A stretch of DNA of 46,385 nucleotides from Planctomycetota bacterium. GTDB taxonomy: Bacteria > Planctomycetota > UBA1135 > UBA2386. The position numbers and the translations under genes are program-made. Shown here one piece after another: positions 1 through 8,651 of this stretch (position 1 is the first letter of the stretch; the number at the start of each line of letters is the position of its first letter). The stretch covers positions 1 to 46,385 of the forward strand of contig JADZDL010000368.1 of assembly GCA_020851075.1 (NCBI GenBank), in the 5' to 3' direction. The notes beneath the pieces are model-generated. The model saw only the letters and a program-made list of their open reading frames with translations, did not search any database and was not told where the DNA came from.

Positions 1-451
1 CGGCATCGTGCAGGCACAACAAGCCGCCGATATCGATCTCCTGCCCACCACGATTGAACACATACTTGCTGCCCGAAGGCGGCACGTCGACGCGCAAAGG
101 AGATTTACACAAATCGAGGTCGACCACGCTGATCGGCAACCCTGAATGCAGGGATGCCACGTTGCCGGCATCGACGACCGCGTTGATCGAACCCAATCGC
201 CCATCGCCAATCGCGGCGGCCAGGTATTCGGACGAAGGTTTGCCGCGCCCCGTGGGCCGATACCCAAACACACGCAGCAGGTCGCGCACGGCGGTGCGCA
301 GCGCGTCCGAACTGCGAACGGGCGCCTCGGCGTCGAGCCGCAGCAGGTCCGTGAGCCAGCCGGGACTCGGCAACTGCTCCAGCGCCGTGGGCAACTCGGC
401 GGTCACCGCAGCGAGCGCAAGGCCGGGATAGGCAACAACGGGCAGGTTCAT
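1..451 (-). CDS. B3/4 (tRNA-binding) domain protein, C-terminus beyond window
   Basis: Reading the minus strand from the ATG at 449-451, the frame stays open to the window edge (150 codons). The translation has the B3/4 domain signature known from the beta subunit of phenylalanyl-tRNA synthetase and from stand-alone proteins: a stretch DAGNVASLHSGLPISVVDLD around residues 95-115, followed by KSPLRVDVPPSG. Stand-alone members are usually about 220-240 aa, so roughly a third is missing. They are thought to act in tRNA or aminoacyl-tRNA quality control, but the exact role of this one cannot be told. Its ATG overlaps the stop codon of the upstream lipoprotein gene (ATGA at 448-451), so the two are probably translationally coupled. 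The family call rests on motif recall, without a profile search. Confidence 0.75.
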   Translation of the reverse strand, partial: MNLPVVAYPGLALAAVTAELPTALEQLPSPGWLTDLLRLDAEAPVRSSDALRTAVRDLLRVFGYRPTGRGKPSSEYLAAAIGDGRLGSINAVVDAGNVASLHSGLPISVVDLDLCKSPLRVDVPPSGSKYVFNRGGQEIDIGGLLCLHDA

Positions 452-1077
452 CGGGTGTAGGCGGGCAGGTGGTCCATCGCCGAACGGTGCAGTTCGGCCG
501 CGAGTTCGGCCACGGAATGGAAGTTTGGCGCGCGGTCGCCGCCGATCGGCACGTAATCCGGTTCGGCATCGAACGCGCGGTGCGGGTTCTCGGTCACCGT
601 GTCGCGCTGCCGCCAACTTCCTGCGTGTTCGTAGCGCCACAGCTCACCGCCACCGCGCGTCGACACGAGCGTCCACTGCAGATCCCAGCTCGCGCCGCGA
701 AACCGGCCGGGTTCGCCCTCGGCATCAAACCGGCGAACATCGAGCCGCAGCAGTGCATCCACGCGCAGCGCGTCGCCGATCGCCTGCAGGTCACTGCTGG
801 CGGGCATGCTGCCGTCTGGCTTGCTGTCGAGCAGCAGCTGCCCGCCCACCGCGAGCGAAGGTACGCGGTAGCCGCGCGCGCGCACGGCCCGGTCGAGGTC
901 GCTGAGCAGCGCGGGACCGTTGGCGCCCGCATTCTCGTCGGGCAGCGGCCAGATGCCGATCGACTGCGGCATCGGCCCGGCCAACGCGAGGGGCTCGACC
1001 ATGGTGGTGCGGCAGGCGCTGGCCAGGGCCGCGACCAGCAAGCCGCCGACCAACCAGAACGGGGCAGGAGTCCGCAT
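448..1077 (-). CDS. Lipoprotein, possibly GNA1162/DUF799-like
   Basis: The protein is 209 aa. The ATG at 1077 was chosen because it opens a lipoprotein signal peptide: MRTPAPFW, a hydrophobic stretch, then the lipobox ASAC with the lipidated cysteine at residue 22. The mature part starts with IGIWPLPDENAGANG and RARGYRVPS, followed by a segment in which it is predicted to sense or build up 'DALRVDALLRLDVRRF'. This pattern resembles the GNA1162/DUF799 lipoproteins, which relate to TolB-like outer-membrane assembly factors; this assignment is tentative. It lies 34 bp downstream of the M28 peptidase and overlaps the B3/4 gene by four bases, forming a three-gene minus-strand operon. Confidence 0.7.
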   Translation of the reverse strand: MRTPAPFWLVGGLLVAALASACRTTMVEPLALAGPMPQSIGIWPLPDENAGANGPALLSDLDRAVRARGYRVPSLAVGGQLLLDSKPDGSMPASSDLQAIGDALRVDALLRLDVRRFDAEGEPGRFRGASWDLQWTLVSTRGGGELWRYEHAGSWRQRDTVTENPHRAFDAEPDYVPIGGDRAPNFHSVAELAAELHRSAMDHLPAYTR

Positions 1078-1111
1078 GGCACGATTGTGACCGGGCTTCC
1101 CGCGATCGCAA

Positions 1112-2797
1112 TCAGCGCCCGCCAGTACGGGCCGGAGCCCCACCGCGTGCCCCACGTTCCTGGCGCGGCTCGACCTTGTGCCGCGGCAACATCCCATCGC
1201 GCTGCGCGGTCTGCCACACGAACGTCGCCATGACGACCGCCGCCTGCTTGAGGTCATCCGCGATCGCGTGATCCCAGACGTCCATGTTCGAATGGTGCGT
1301 GCGCGTGTCGTAGCTGACCGGATCCTGCACAAACTGGAAGCCCGGCACGCCCGCGCCGTGGAACGACAGGTGGTCCGTACCGCCCGTGTTGTCGAGCGTC
1401 AGCGTCGACGCATCGTGCACATGGAACGGCCGCAGCCAGCTGCGGAAGATCGGCGCGACCCCTTCATTGCCTTGCAGGTAGACGCCGCGCACCTTGCCGG
1501 TGCCGTTGTCGAGATTGAAGTAACCCGACACCAGCGCCTGCTCGGGCAGGGGCGATTCGTAGGTGCCGAGGTGCTGGCTCACATACCCCTTCGAGCCGAG
1601 CAGGCCCTGTTCTTCGCCGCTCCACAAGCAGGCGCGAATCGTACGGCGCGGCTGCACGCCCGATTTTGCGACGTAGGCCGCGATGAGGCGCGAAGCCTCC
1701 ATGACGACCGCACTCCCGCAGCCATTGTCGGTGGCGCCCGTGCCCGACTGCCAACTGTCGAAGTGCGCCCCCATCATCGCCAGCTGCTGGCCGAGCTCCG
1801 CGTCCTTGCCCGGCAGGTCCGCGATGACGTTGTAGTCGTTCAGGTCGTCGCTGAAGAACGTCGTGCGCAGTTCGACCTCGACCTGCACCTTGATGCCCTT
1901 CTCGAGCACGCGGCACATGCGGTTGTAGTGTTCGACGGCGATCGTGAACTGCGGGATCACGTCCGCATCGACGGCGCGCGGGTTGCCGCGTTCGCCATCC
2001 TTGCCGATCGCGCTCGCCCCTTGCACAAAGACCGTGCCGTAATCGCCCTTGCTGGCGCGATCGACGATCGCGAGCGGGCGCTTCTTCATGACCATCTCCG
2101 TCATCTGCTGACGTCGCTGGAACCCCATGCGGAAGTCGTTCTGCGACGCCGCGGCGGCCGCGCGCTCGCTGGGCCGCGCCGCTTCGATGCGCTGCTGGTC
2201 GGCCTTGCGCAGCAGGTCTTCGGCCGTGAAGCGCTTGCTCGTGCCATCAAACGGCTCGCTGACTTCGCGCGGCGTTTCGATGAGCACGATCTTGCCCTTC
2301 AAGTCCGCGGCTTCCAGCTGTTCGGCCGTCATCGCGGCCACATTGACGACCTCGGCCGACACGCGCCCATCGAAGCCCGGCGACCAGACCTTGGGATACG
2401 CGAGCACGGGCCACGGGTTGTCGCCGGTGACCGCCATCGCCACATGGTCACAGCGCCAACCGCGCCCGAACGGCCCCCAGGCCTCGGTGTGCGCGTTCTG
2501 CAGGCCAAAGGTGCCGAATGCCTTGGTCGCCCACGCCTGGGCCTTGCGCAGATTGGGCGAACCGGTGACGCGCGGGCCGTAGACGTCGCAGATCCAGCTC
2601 AGATGGTCCATGACCTGCGAACGGTTCAAACCCTCGTCGAGGAAGAACGCGACGGCGGCTTCGTCGGGCGCGTCCGCGGGTGCAGTGGCGGTCGGTGCCT
2701 GCGCACGGAGCTGAGTGGCCAGCGGTGTGGCCAACAGCGCGGGCAGCAGGAGAGGGAACAGCGCAGAAGGCAGCCGCGAACGAACCGGGCAAAGCAT
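1112..2797 (-). CDS. Secreted M28 family zinc metallopeptidase
   Basis: 561 aa. An N-terminal signal peptide (residues 1-33, ending near LRAQA) directs export. The C-terminal half is an M28 (aminopeptidase Y/glutamate carboxypeptidase-like) catalytic domain. The di-zinc site is visible: His345 in AHFDSW, bridging Asp357 in GATDNG, catalytic and metal Glu395/Glu396 in WSGEEQGLLGS, Asp430 in NLDNGTG, and the last His in the THHSNMDV segment. Residues of about 130-320 are probably a PA-like insert typical of larger M28 enzymes. The enzyme would release N-terminal amino acids or dipeptides outside the cytoplasm. A GGAG ribosome-binding site lies seven bases before the ATG. The C-terminus is low-complexity (GARGGAPARTGGR). 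It heads the operon with the lipoprotein and B3/4 gene. Confidence 0.92.
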   Translation of the reverse strand: MLCPVRSRLPSALFPLLLPALLATPLATQLRAQAPTATAPADAPDEAAVAFFLDEGLNRSQVMDHLSWICDVYGPRVTGSPNLRKAQAWATKAFGTFGLQNAHTEAWGPFGRGWRCDHVAMAVTGDNPWPVLAYPKVWSPGFDGRVSAEVVNVAAMTAEQLEAADLKGKIVLIETPREVSEPFDGTSKRFTAEDLLRKADQQRIEAARPSERAAAAASQNDFRMGFQRRQQMTEMVMKKRPLAIVDRASKGDYGTVFVQGASAIGKDGERGNPRAVDADVIPQFTIAVEHYNRMCRVLEKGIKVQVEVELRTTFFSDDLNDYNVIADLPGKDAELGQQLAMMGAHFDSWQSGTGATDNGCGSAVVMEASRLIAAYVAKSGVQPRRTIRACLWSGEEQGLLGSKGYVSQHLGTYESPLPEQALVSGYFNLDNGTGKVRGVYLQGNEGVAPIFRSWLRPFHVHDASTLTLDNTGGTDHLSFHGAGVPGFQFVQDPVSYDTRTHHSNMDVWDHAIADDLKQAAVVMATFVWQTAQRDGMLPRHKVEPRQERGARGGAPARTGGR

Positions 2798-2933
2798 GGG
2801 GACTCCGGGGTAGAGGTCGAGCGGGCATCTCTACGCAGTTGGGGGTCGGGTTGCGAGGGCAACATGCCTCGGGGCCAGGTCAGCGAGTGCACAGACTGCC
2901 TTTGCCGGCCTCCGCGCGTAGGGGCGGAGGCCG

Positions 2934-3965
2934 CTACGCCTTCTCGCCAACCCACGTGACAACCTGGTCGAACACCCGCTGGAAGGCACCCGCGTATCGT
3001 TCCCCTGGAAACAACCGTGGATCGAGCCATTCGATCCTGTTCCAGCCAAGCGGGCGACGAAACCGCTCGGCGAGAGCGCGGAGCCTGGAAGCCTGCACAA
3101 CCAGCGGGGCTGTGACGATCCGCGCATCGTCCCCCAACTCGACACAGGCGGCCAGGAACGCAAACATCTGCGCCCAGAAGCGCCATGGCGGCAGGTCGGC
3201 GCCCCCCTTAGCCCCGACTCCCTTCTCTGCGACTCCCTTCTCCCCAACTCCAGGAAGCCGTCCAAGGTTCGCAGCCGACCCGATCTGCAGCACCTGAGCC
3301 CACGCCGCCGCATTGACGGAATACAACGTCGGCCGATCCACGCTGGCCGCCACCAGGCGGGCAAGCGCCATGTCCCGAACCGCGCGCCGCGTCGACGCCA
3401 GGGAGAAGGTAATTGCCTTGGCTAGCACCTCCGCGCTCGCCCATGCCTGGTGCTCACTCCGGGCACTTCCCGTGCCGAGCAAGAACGTCAAGAGATCGGC
3501 CTTCGCGCCGACACCAAAGGCGGCCCTCAGGCGGAGCATGAGGGTCGAAGGTTCGAGCAGCTGCAACTCCTGCGGGCCCTTGCCGGGACGACCAGCAGGA
3601 CTTTTCGCCTTCCGATCCACGAGCACCCGCCAGCGAACGTCGCCCGCCTCGACTGCCATCGCAGCAAACCACGCCAACTCCTTGGCCACGCGGACCGGGT
3701 ACTCCGACAGCAGGGTGCGCATGCGTTGCACGCTCATCAGCGAGGAGCCCGACGCCGCCCACCAGAGGAGTTGGTCGTCGAGGCGACGCTCGTGGTGGCG
3801 AACCGTTAGCGACAGCAACACCAGCGCTTCGGGGTCGAGGATAGAGGCAACGCGCGACTCCCCGATCGGCAAACCGGTAGCTGCCAACGAACGCCACTGG
3901 CGCCAGCAGATCTCGATGGCGCAGGCCATCGCACGACTAACGATGTCGACTTTGAGCGCGAACAT
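2934..3965 (-). CDS. Unknown protein with possible winged helix, partner of nucleotidyltransferase
   Basis: 343 aa, not recognised. It starts 29 bases inside the 3' end of the nucleotidyltransferase gene, so the two are coupled. Residues of about 155-225 (ADLLTFLLG, then SLASTRRAVRDMALARLV and a two-strand wing) look like a winged helix-turn-helix, suggesting a DNA-binding or regulatory role. Just after it comes a short tandem repeat, GVGEK-GVAEK-GVGAK, encoded by three near-copies of a 15-bp unit around 3205-3250. The C-terminal 90 residues are Trp/Phe-rich with no known motif and no membrane segment. By position it could be the antitoxin or regulator of a nucleotidyltransferase-type toxin-antitoxin or abortive infection pair, but nothing in the sequence proves this. 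An alternative start is the Met codon at 3929. Confidence 0.6.
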   Translation of the reverse strand: MFALKVDIVSRAMACAIEICWRQWRSLAATGLPIGESRVASILDPEALVLLSLTVRHHERRLDDQLLWWAASGSSLMSVQRMRTLLSEYPVRVAKELAWFAAMAVEAGDVRWRVLVDRKAKSPAGRPGKGPQELQLLEPSTLMLRLRAAFGVGAKADLLTFLLGTGSARSEHQAWASAEVLAKAITFSLASTRRAVRDMALARLVAASVDRPTLYSVNAAAWAQVLQIGSAANLGRLPGVGEKGVAEKGVGAKGGADLPPWRFWAQMFAFLAACVELGDDARIVTAPLVVQASRLRALAERFRRPLGWNRIEWLDPRLFPGERYAGAFQRVFDQVVTWVGEKA

Positions 3966-4521
3966 GTTCCACCACCTCCGCCACGAGCCGTGGCCATTCC
4001 GGAGCCAGGTCCTGGGTCAGGACCCAGGCGCTTGCCAGCGCAAGCTCGTCGTCATTCGGCATGAGCACGAGCAAGTCCTGGCAATGCACACTTGTGGGCC
4101 CTCTGTCTACAGCCGCGAACAGCTTCAAAGCGATCAAGGTCTTGCGCCCCGCGATGCCGACATGCAGAGCCCGAAAGGCCCGCCAATCCAAGTCGGCTGC
4201 GAGGCCATCTGGCAGGCCCGTGCGCCACTGCGAGCCGACGGCTGCATTCAGCCAGTGCTCTGGAAGATTGAAGTCGCGCGCCACCCGCTCGACCGCGCGC
4301 ACCAGGACGGCGGGCAACCGCGGTGGCGAGAGCACGCCAAGCTCATTGGCCAACGCGATGACATCGACGTCCTGCGTGGTGCGGGGCACCCAGCCGCGCA
4401 AGGCGAGCGCAGCCCCTCCGACAATCACAATGGAAACCACTGCACCCTCGGCCTCCAGGTGAGAACCGACGGCATCGAGCAGGGTAGCCATCAAGGTGGC
4501 GCCAAACCGCTGAGGGGTCAT
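3937..4521 (-). CDS. Nucleotidyltransferase-fold protein (AbiEii/DUF6036-like)
   Basis: 194 aa from the ATG at 4521, which has a good ribosome-binding site (GGAGAGG three bases upstream). An in-frame ATG at 4554 would add 11 residues but has no such site. The nucleotidyltransferase core is visible: IVGGAALALRGWVPRTTQDVDV, with Gly35-Gly36 and the metal-binding pair Asp51/Asp53. This resembles the AbiEii toxin and the DUF6036 group, which transfer nucleotides to RNA or protein targets. A later DLDWRAFRALHVGIAGRKTLIALKLFA segment is also typical (Lys as third active-site element). It is followed, with a 29-base overlap, by a gene for a possible winged-helix protein. The pair sits next to a truncated gene, consistent with an acquired defence or addiction module; that function is inferred. 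Confidence 0.72.
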   Translation of the reverse strand: MTPQRFGATLMATLLDAVGSHLEAEGAVVSIVIVGGAALALRGWVPRTTQDVDVIALANELGVLSPPRLPAVLVRAVERVARDFNLPEHWLNAAVGSQWRTGLPDGLAADLDWRAFRALHVGIAGRKTLIALKLFAAVDRGPTSVHCQDLLVLMPNDDELALASAWVLTQDLAPEWPRLVAEVVEHVRAQSRHR

Positions 4522-4632
4522 TCGCCTCTCCAATAAACCACTTTCTGAAGCCATCGCAATCGATTATCGCCACTTTTTGCCTCATTTATCGATCTTTTCC
4601 AGGCAGTCCGGTGGCCGGGAGCCATCTGCTAA

Positions 4633-4905
4633 CCAACGCGGATTGGCTTCCTGATCTGGACGCTCACGGCCCCGTTCGGGCAGGCGATCGCAAGCGTGGC
4701 ATGGATCACGCCAGGCTTAATGACTCACAGCGAGGAATCCAACCAGCGCTACGAGCCGCTCACTTTCGATGTCGACGACACCGGCAGTCTCGCGGTTAGC
4801 GGCCCGGACAACCCAACCCAGTGCCCACCTGATTACTCTAGGATGTTCGCCATCTCGAGTGCCGGCGTGTCTTCCGCCGCACCATGGGTGAATGTGACGC
4901 CATGA
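4633..4905 (+). pseudogene. C-terminal remnant of galactose oxidase-like protein (DUF1929/E-set)
   Basis: An open frame of 90 codons, closed by an in-frame stop just upstream (4630-4632), encodes only the end of a galactose-oxidase-like E-set domain. Diagnostic pieces are ASVAWITPGLMTHS, NQRYEPLTF, PDNPTQCPPDYSRMF and SAGVSSAAPWV, matching the family pattern V-x-L-x-R-P-G-x-x-T-H-S, Q-R, P-P-G-Y-Y-x-L-F and G-V-P-S-x-A. The catalytic propeller that should precede it is absent; the nucleotidyltransferase gene, pointing the other way, begins about 110 bp upstream. The stop overlaps the ATG of the FG-GAP gene (ATGA at 4902-4905), so the intact gene was probably co-transcribed with it. I infer a gene beheaded by deletion or by insertion of the neighbouring module. 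Confidence 0.75.
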
Positions 4906-6539
4906 CCTCCGCCATCGTCCGATCCCTTCTGCTCACCACCTTGGCGAGTGGTTTAACGCTCAAGGCGCAGGAAGTGCTGTGGAACATCTCGCAGCCGTCA
5001 GCGGGCCCCTTCTGGGACATGCTCGTCGTGATCGGGGACCGTGATGGCGACACCTACGATGACTTTATCGTGCCGGTTGCGGTACCGATTTCCTCTGGTG
5101 GAAGCGCAACCACGCCTGAGTTGTGGTTCTTCTCAGGGCAGGACGGCCATGTATTGGGGAAGGGACAGCGCTCGTTCGGGTATGTCGCCGCTGCCGGAGA
5201 TTGGGATCGCGATGGCTGCGTCGACTACGTGCTTACCGTCGTCGGTGGTCAGCTCCCACTGTGCTGGCCATATCCTTGTATCCGCGTCGAAGTCCGCAGC
5301 GGTCGCACCTCTGCGCTGCTGATGTCCCACGACGTGTACCCCCACCCCGACTTCGGCCACATCCTGCGGGGCAACATCGATCTGAATGGTGATGGCCTCC
5401 CCGACGTCGTGGCAGGAACCAACTACGCAATCGGACCCGGCAACATCATCGGCAGCGTCGTGATCGGGATCGCCAACGACGGCACCGAACTGTTCTCGGC
5501 GTGGAACGCGCCCGGTGAAGTCTACGCCCCCGGCATCGACAAGTTCGTCGACTGGAACGGCGACGGCCGCCAGGACTTCCTGCTCGGTGTGTACGAACCA
5601 ACGGGTCGCGGTGCCGTGGACATTCGGTCCGGCCTCGATGGCTCGGTACTGCAACGCGTCTACGGAGTGCCACCGATCCTGTTTGCGCACGGCGCCACGG
5701 CGGCGATGATCGGCGACCAGGACGGCGACGGCCTGCCAGATATCGTGTCGGGTGATAGCGCCATCGGTTCGCCCGGAGTGCTCGAGGTGCTAAGCAGTGC
5801 AACCGGTGCACAGATCCACCGCTGGCAAGTCAACACTCAGGGCGGCGACGACTTCGGCTGGCCAGATGTGGTGTGCATGGATGTCGATCGCGATGGCATC
5901 GACGATCTGATTGCCAACTCGCGAGCGCAGCAGAACCGCGGCACCTACATGTTTTCGGGGCGCGACGGATCGGTGATCCAACACATCCCTGCAACCAACA
6001 CCTGGGGCACTGTAGGCCGAGTGCAGGCGATGCCGCCGCGTGCAGGCGAGTTGTTCCGGCGGTTTGTGGCGCGTGGCGCCGTGACGTTGACCACCGGGGC
6101 CACCTTCATGGTTTCCTGCGCGCCCGGCGGCGTTGCGGGGAGCGGCCCCGGCAGCACGGGCTCACTTGCGCGCGCGCCGCGGATCGGCGTGCGGCAGTTC
6201 GACCCCACGGGTTTCCGGATCACGCTGTCGAATGCCGAACCGGGCGCACCGTCCTTGCTGGTGATCGGGTTTGCCCAGCCGCCGGTGCCGGTGATCGACA
6301 TGCAACTGCTTGGCTTTCTGGGCTGCACGCTCTGGCCTGCACCGGACGCATACGCATTTTCGTTGGCCGGCAGCAATGGGCTGCAAACTGGCTACAGCGC
6401 ACACGACTTCGGCCTCGACCTCGTCTCCTCCCCGTTACCAGGCCCAGCCTGGACGGTGTTTGCGCAATGGGTGACCTTGGGTGCGGGGCCCACGTGGCCG
6501 GGCGGCGTCAGCGAGGCCGTTCGCATGTACGTCAGGTAG
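4902..6539 (+). CDS. Exported FG-GAP/VCBS beta-propeller protein
   Basis: 545 aa. The ATG at 4902 was preferred over 4884 because it opens a clean signal peptide (MTSAIVRSLLLTTLASGLTLKAQ). The body holds at least six integrin-like FG-GAP repeats with calcium-loop motifs: GDRDGDTYDD, GDWDRDGCVD, IDLNGDGLPD, VDWNGDGRQD, GDQDGDGLPD and VDRDGIDD, spaced about 55-70 residues. They should fold as a beta-propeller on the cell surface or outside the cell. The last 110 residues (from about PTGFRITLSN, with LGFLGCTLWPAPDAY and WTVFAQWV) resemble the C-terminal modules of other exported proteins in this window. Function is unknown; adhesion or carbohydrate binding is plausible. Its start overlaps the stop of the galactose-oxidase remnant. 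Confidence 0.85.
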   Translation: MTSAIVRSLLLTTLASGLTLKAQEVLWNISQPSAGPFWDMLVVIGDRDGDTYDDFIVPVAVPISSGGSATTPELWFFSGQDGHVLGKGQRSFGYVAAAGDWDRDGCVDYVLTVVGGQLPLCWPYPCIRVEVRSGRTSALLMSHDVYPHPDFGHILRGNIDLNGDGLPDVVAGTNYAIGPGNIIGSVVIGIANDGTELFSAWNAPGEVYAPGIDKFVDWNGDGRQDFLLGVYEPTGRGAVDIRSGLDGSVLQRVYGVPPILFAHGATAAMIGDQDGDGLPDIVSGDSAIGSPGVLEVLSSATGAQIHRWQVNTQGGDDFGWPDVVCMDVDRDGIDDLIANSRAQQNRGTYMFSGRDGSVIQHIPATNTWGTVGRVQAMPPRAGELFRRFVARGAVTLTTGATFMVSCAPGGVAGSGPGSTGSLARAPRIGVRQFDPTGFRITLSNAEPGAPSLLVIGFAQPPVPVIDMQLLGFLGCTLWPAPDAYAFSLAGSNGLQTGYSAHDFGLDLVSSPLPGPAWTVFAQWVTLGAGPTWPGGVSEAVRMYVR

Positions 6540-6680
6540 GAGCGGGCGAGGCCGAACCACGAAGGGGTCCATTCTTCCCCGGGCCGCAGCCGAAGGTAGG
6601 GAGCAGTCCCCTGCGCACCATGCACAACCTTCACTGCGCACCTTGACGAATGCGGTGCAACGCGTGAGAGTAGCCACCCC

Positions 6681-7181
6681 GTGACCCGACCAGCCCACAG
6701 CCCGATTGCCCGCGCCGCCGCCTTCGTGGCGCTGCTGGTCATGGCGTTGGGGCTGCCGCGGTTGCTCATGTTGTGCACCCACGACGGTGGTCCGGCGCAC
6801 CTGGAGTTTGCGCATTCGCCGGCGGGTTGCTGCTCTTCGCACGCCGACGAGGCCGAGACCGCGCCGGTTGATGACCACCTGGGCAGCAGCGAGTTGGGCG
6901 GCAGCGAACTGGGCAGCAGTGAATTGGGCGGCCATCGGCGCGGGAATGGCGGTTCGTGCGAACACAGCTCGCTCGCGATCGAACTCGGCACCTCGCGCAA
7001 GTGGCAACTGCCGCGCGAGCTGGCCGATGGCGGGGCCCAGGCGGGCCTGCTCGCGTGGTTGCAGGCGATCCCTGCCGAAGTCTGGGCCTGCACAGCGATT
7101 CCGCGGCTGCCGCCGACGACCGGGCCACCGCGCATCGATCGACGGACCGAACGCATCGTAACCACCGTTCTGCGCTGCTAG
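6681..7181 (+). CDS. Small Cys/His-containing membrane-anchored or exported protein of efflux operon
   Basis: 166 aa, starting with GTG. One hydrophobic segment near the N-terminus (ARAAAFVALLVMALGLPRLLML) is a signal peptide or anchor. It is followed by possible metal-binding residues: CTHDGG, HLEFAHS, GCCSSHADE and CEHSS. Between them is a short tandem repeat, GSSELG-GSELG-SSELGG, encoded at about 6889-6936. I do not recognise the family. Its place as first gene before the outer-membrane factor, adaptor and RND pump suggests a periplasmic metal-binding or sensing accessory. The neighbour follows after 81 bp. Confidence 0.6.
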   Translation: MTRPAHSPIARAAAFVALLVMALGLPRLLMLCTHDGGPAHLEFAHSPAGCCSSHADEAETAPVDDHLGSSELGGSELGSSELGGHRRGNGGSCEHSSLAIELGTSRKWQLPRELADGGAQAGLLAWLQAIPAEVWACTAIPRLPPTTGPPRIDRRTERIVTTVLRC

Positions 7182-7262
7182 CACCGGCACGGCCATGCCG
7201 TGCCGCGCCCGGATTCCGGGTCGCGGCCCTTCGCCCCGCGTCCCGTACTCCGTCTTGCCCGC

Positions 7263-8651
7263 ATGCAGCATTTGCGTTGTTTGGCCCCTTTGGGCCTGTT
7301 CCTGGCCTCTGCGTGCCAGAGCTACTCCCCTGCCCCCGTGGATCTGGCGGCGCACGCCCGCGCGTTTGCGGCACGTTTGCCCGACCCGGAGACCGTGCGC
7401 ACGTTCTCGCCGGAAGGCGCTGCAGCGGGATCTAGGGATGGGGCGTCCGCGGATGGGGCGGTCTTGGGCCACGGTGGCATCACGCTCGCGACGGCGCGGC
7501 GGATCGCCCTTGTGTTCCACCCGGATTGCCGCCTCGCCAGGCTGCGCGCCGGGGTGGCCCTCGCCATCGCCGACCACGCCGGGCGGTGGCAGGATCCCGT
7601 TCTCGGTGTCAGCTTCGAACGCATTCTCGAGAGTGTGCAGCACCCGTGGATCGTGGCCAGCTCGCTCGGCCTCACGTTGCCGCTGACCGGCCGCCTCGGC
7701 CTCGAGAAGGAGCTCCGCCAGGGCGAGCACGCGCAGGCGCTGCTCGACGCGCGCCTCGCCGAGCGGCACGTGATCACGCGCGTCAACCTGACCTGGTTGC
7801 AGTGGAGCGCCGCGAGCCGGCGCACCGAACTGCTGCAGGATCTCTGCGCGCGCCTCGACGAACTGTGTGCCATTGCCGATCGGCTCGCGGCGGCGCGTGA
7901 GATCACCCAGATGCAGGCGCGCGCGTTCCGGCTCGAACGTACGACGCGCGGCCACGAATTGGCGGCGGCCACCGCGGCCGTGGCGCGTGGGCGGCTGGAG
8001 CTCCTGGCCTTGCTCGGCCTGCACCCCGAGGCGCCGATCGAATTGCTGCCCACGCTGGAGCTGCCACCGGCAACCGCCGAGGCTGGTGCCGCAGAAGCCG
8101 ATGTGCCGAGCCTGCAGCAACTGCAGCTCGCCCACACAACCAGCGAACGCGCCCTGCAGCTCGCGATCCGCAGGCAGTGGCCCGACCTCGTGCTGAGCCC
8201 CGGATTTGGCGAAGAGGACGCCCAGCCCCGCGCGGCGTTGGGGTTCTCGGTGCCGCTGCCGCTGTTCTCCGGCAACGACGAGGCCATCGCCAAAGCGCGC
8301 GCCGAACGGGACCTCGCCGCGGAGGCCCTGCGCTGTGGTCATGAGCAGTTCGTGCAGGAACTCGCGCTCGCCCAACAACAGGAGCGCGCCGCGAGCGAAC
8401 AGCGCGAACGGCTGACGCGCGAATTGCTGCCGATGGCCGCGCAGCAGGTCGAAGACGGCCGCCGACTCGCCGAGCTCGGCCAGCTCGACACCTTGCTGAT
8501 TCTCGATGCACTCATGCGCGCGCACGCCGCGCGCGAGCTCGTGCTCGACACCACCCTGGCCGCCGCCAGCGCCGGCGCGACCCGAGAAGCGCTGTTCTGG
8601 CCCACCCTGGCCGGCGCACCCACCACCACTCTTTCGCCGCAAGTCCGATGA
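7263..8651 (+). CDS. TolC/CzcC-family outer-membrane efflux lipoprotein
   Basis: 462 aa. The ATG at 7263 is chosen because it gives a lipoprotein signal MQHLRCLAPLGLFLASAC with Cys18. The rest is rich in long alpha-helical, Ala/Leu/Glu/Arg heptad-like stretches typical of outer-membrane factors (for example LELQ-type segments ending in LAELGQLDTLLILDALMRAHAARELVLDTTLAAASA). It forms the outer-membrane exit duct of the tripartite metal efflux pump encoded by the next two genes. The stop overlaps the adaptor's ATG (ATGA, 8648-8651). The length fits CzcC/CusC proteins. The metal cannot be told from this subunit. Confidence 0.87.
   Translation: MQHLRCLAPLGLFLASACQSYSPAPVDLAAHARAFAARLPDPETVRTFSPEGAAAGSRDGASADGAVLGHGGITLATARRIALVFHPDCRLARLRAGVALAIADHAGRWQDPVLGVSFERILESVQHPWIVASSLGLTLPLTGRLGLEKELRQGEHAQALLDARLAERHVITRVNLTWLQWSAASRRTELLQDLCARLDELCAIADRLAAAREITQMQARAFRLERTTRGHELAAATAAVARGRLELLALLGLHPEAPIELLPTLELPPATAEAGAAEADVPSLQQLQLAHTTSERALQLAIRRQWPDLVLSPGFGEEDAQPRAALGFSVPLPLFSGNDEAIAKARAERDLAAEALRCGHEQFVQELALAQQQERAASEQRERLTRELLPMAAQQVEDGRRLAELGQLDTLLILDALMRAHAARELVLDTTLAAASAGATREALFWPTLAGAPTTTLSPQVR

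Noticed and set aside
1178..2959. 593-codon plus-strand frame opposite the M28 peptidase
   Set aside because: Composition artefact; the minus strand has the full zinc site.
6435..8642. Long minus-strand open frame opposite the outer-membrane factor gene
   Set aside because: Arg/Gly/Ala-rich translation without domains; typical antisense frame of a GC-rich gene. The plus strand encodes a clear TolC-like lipoprotein.
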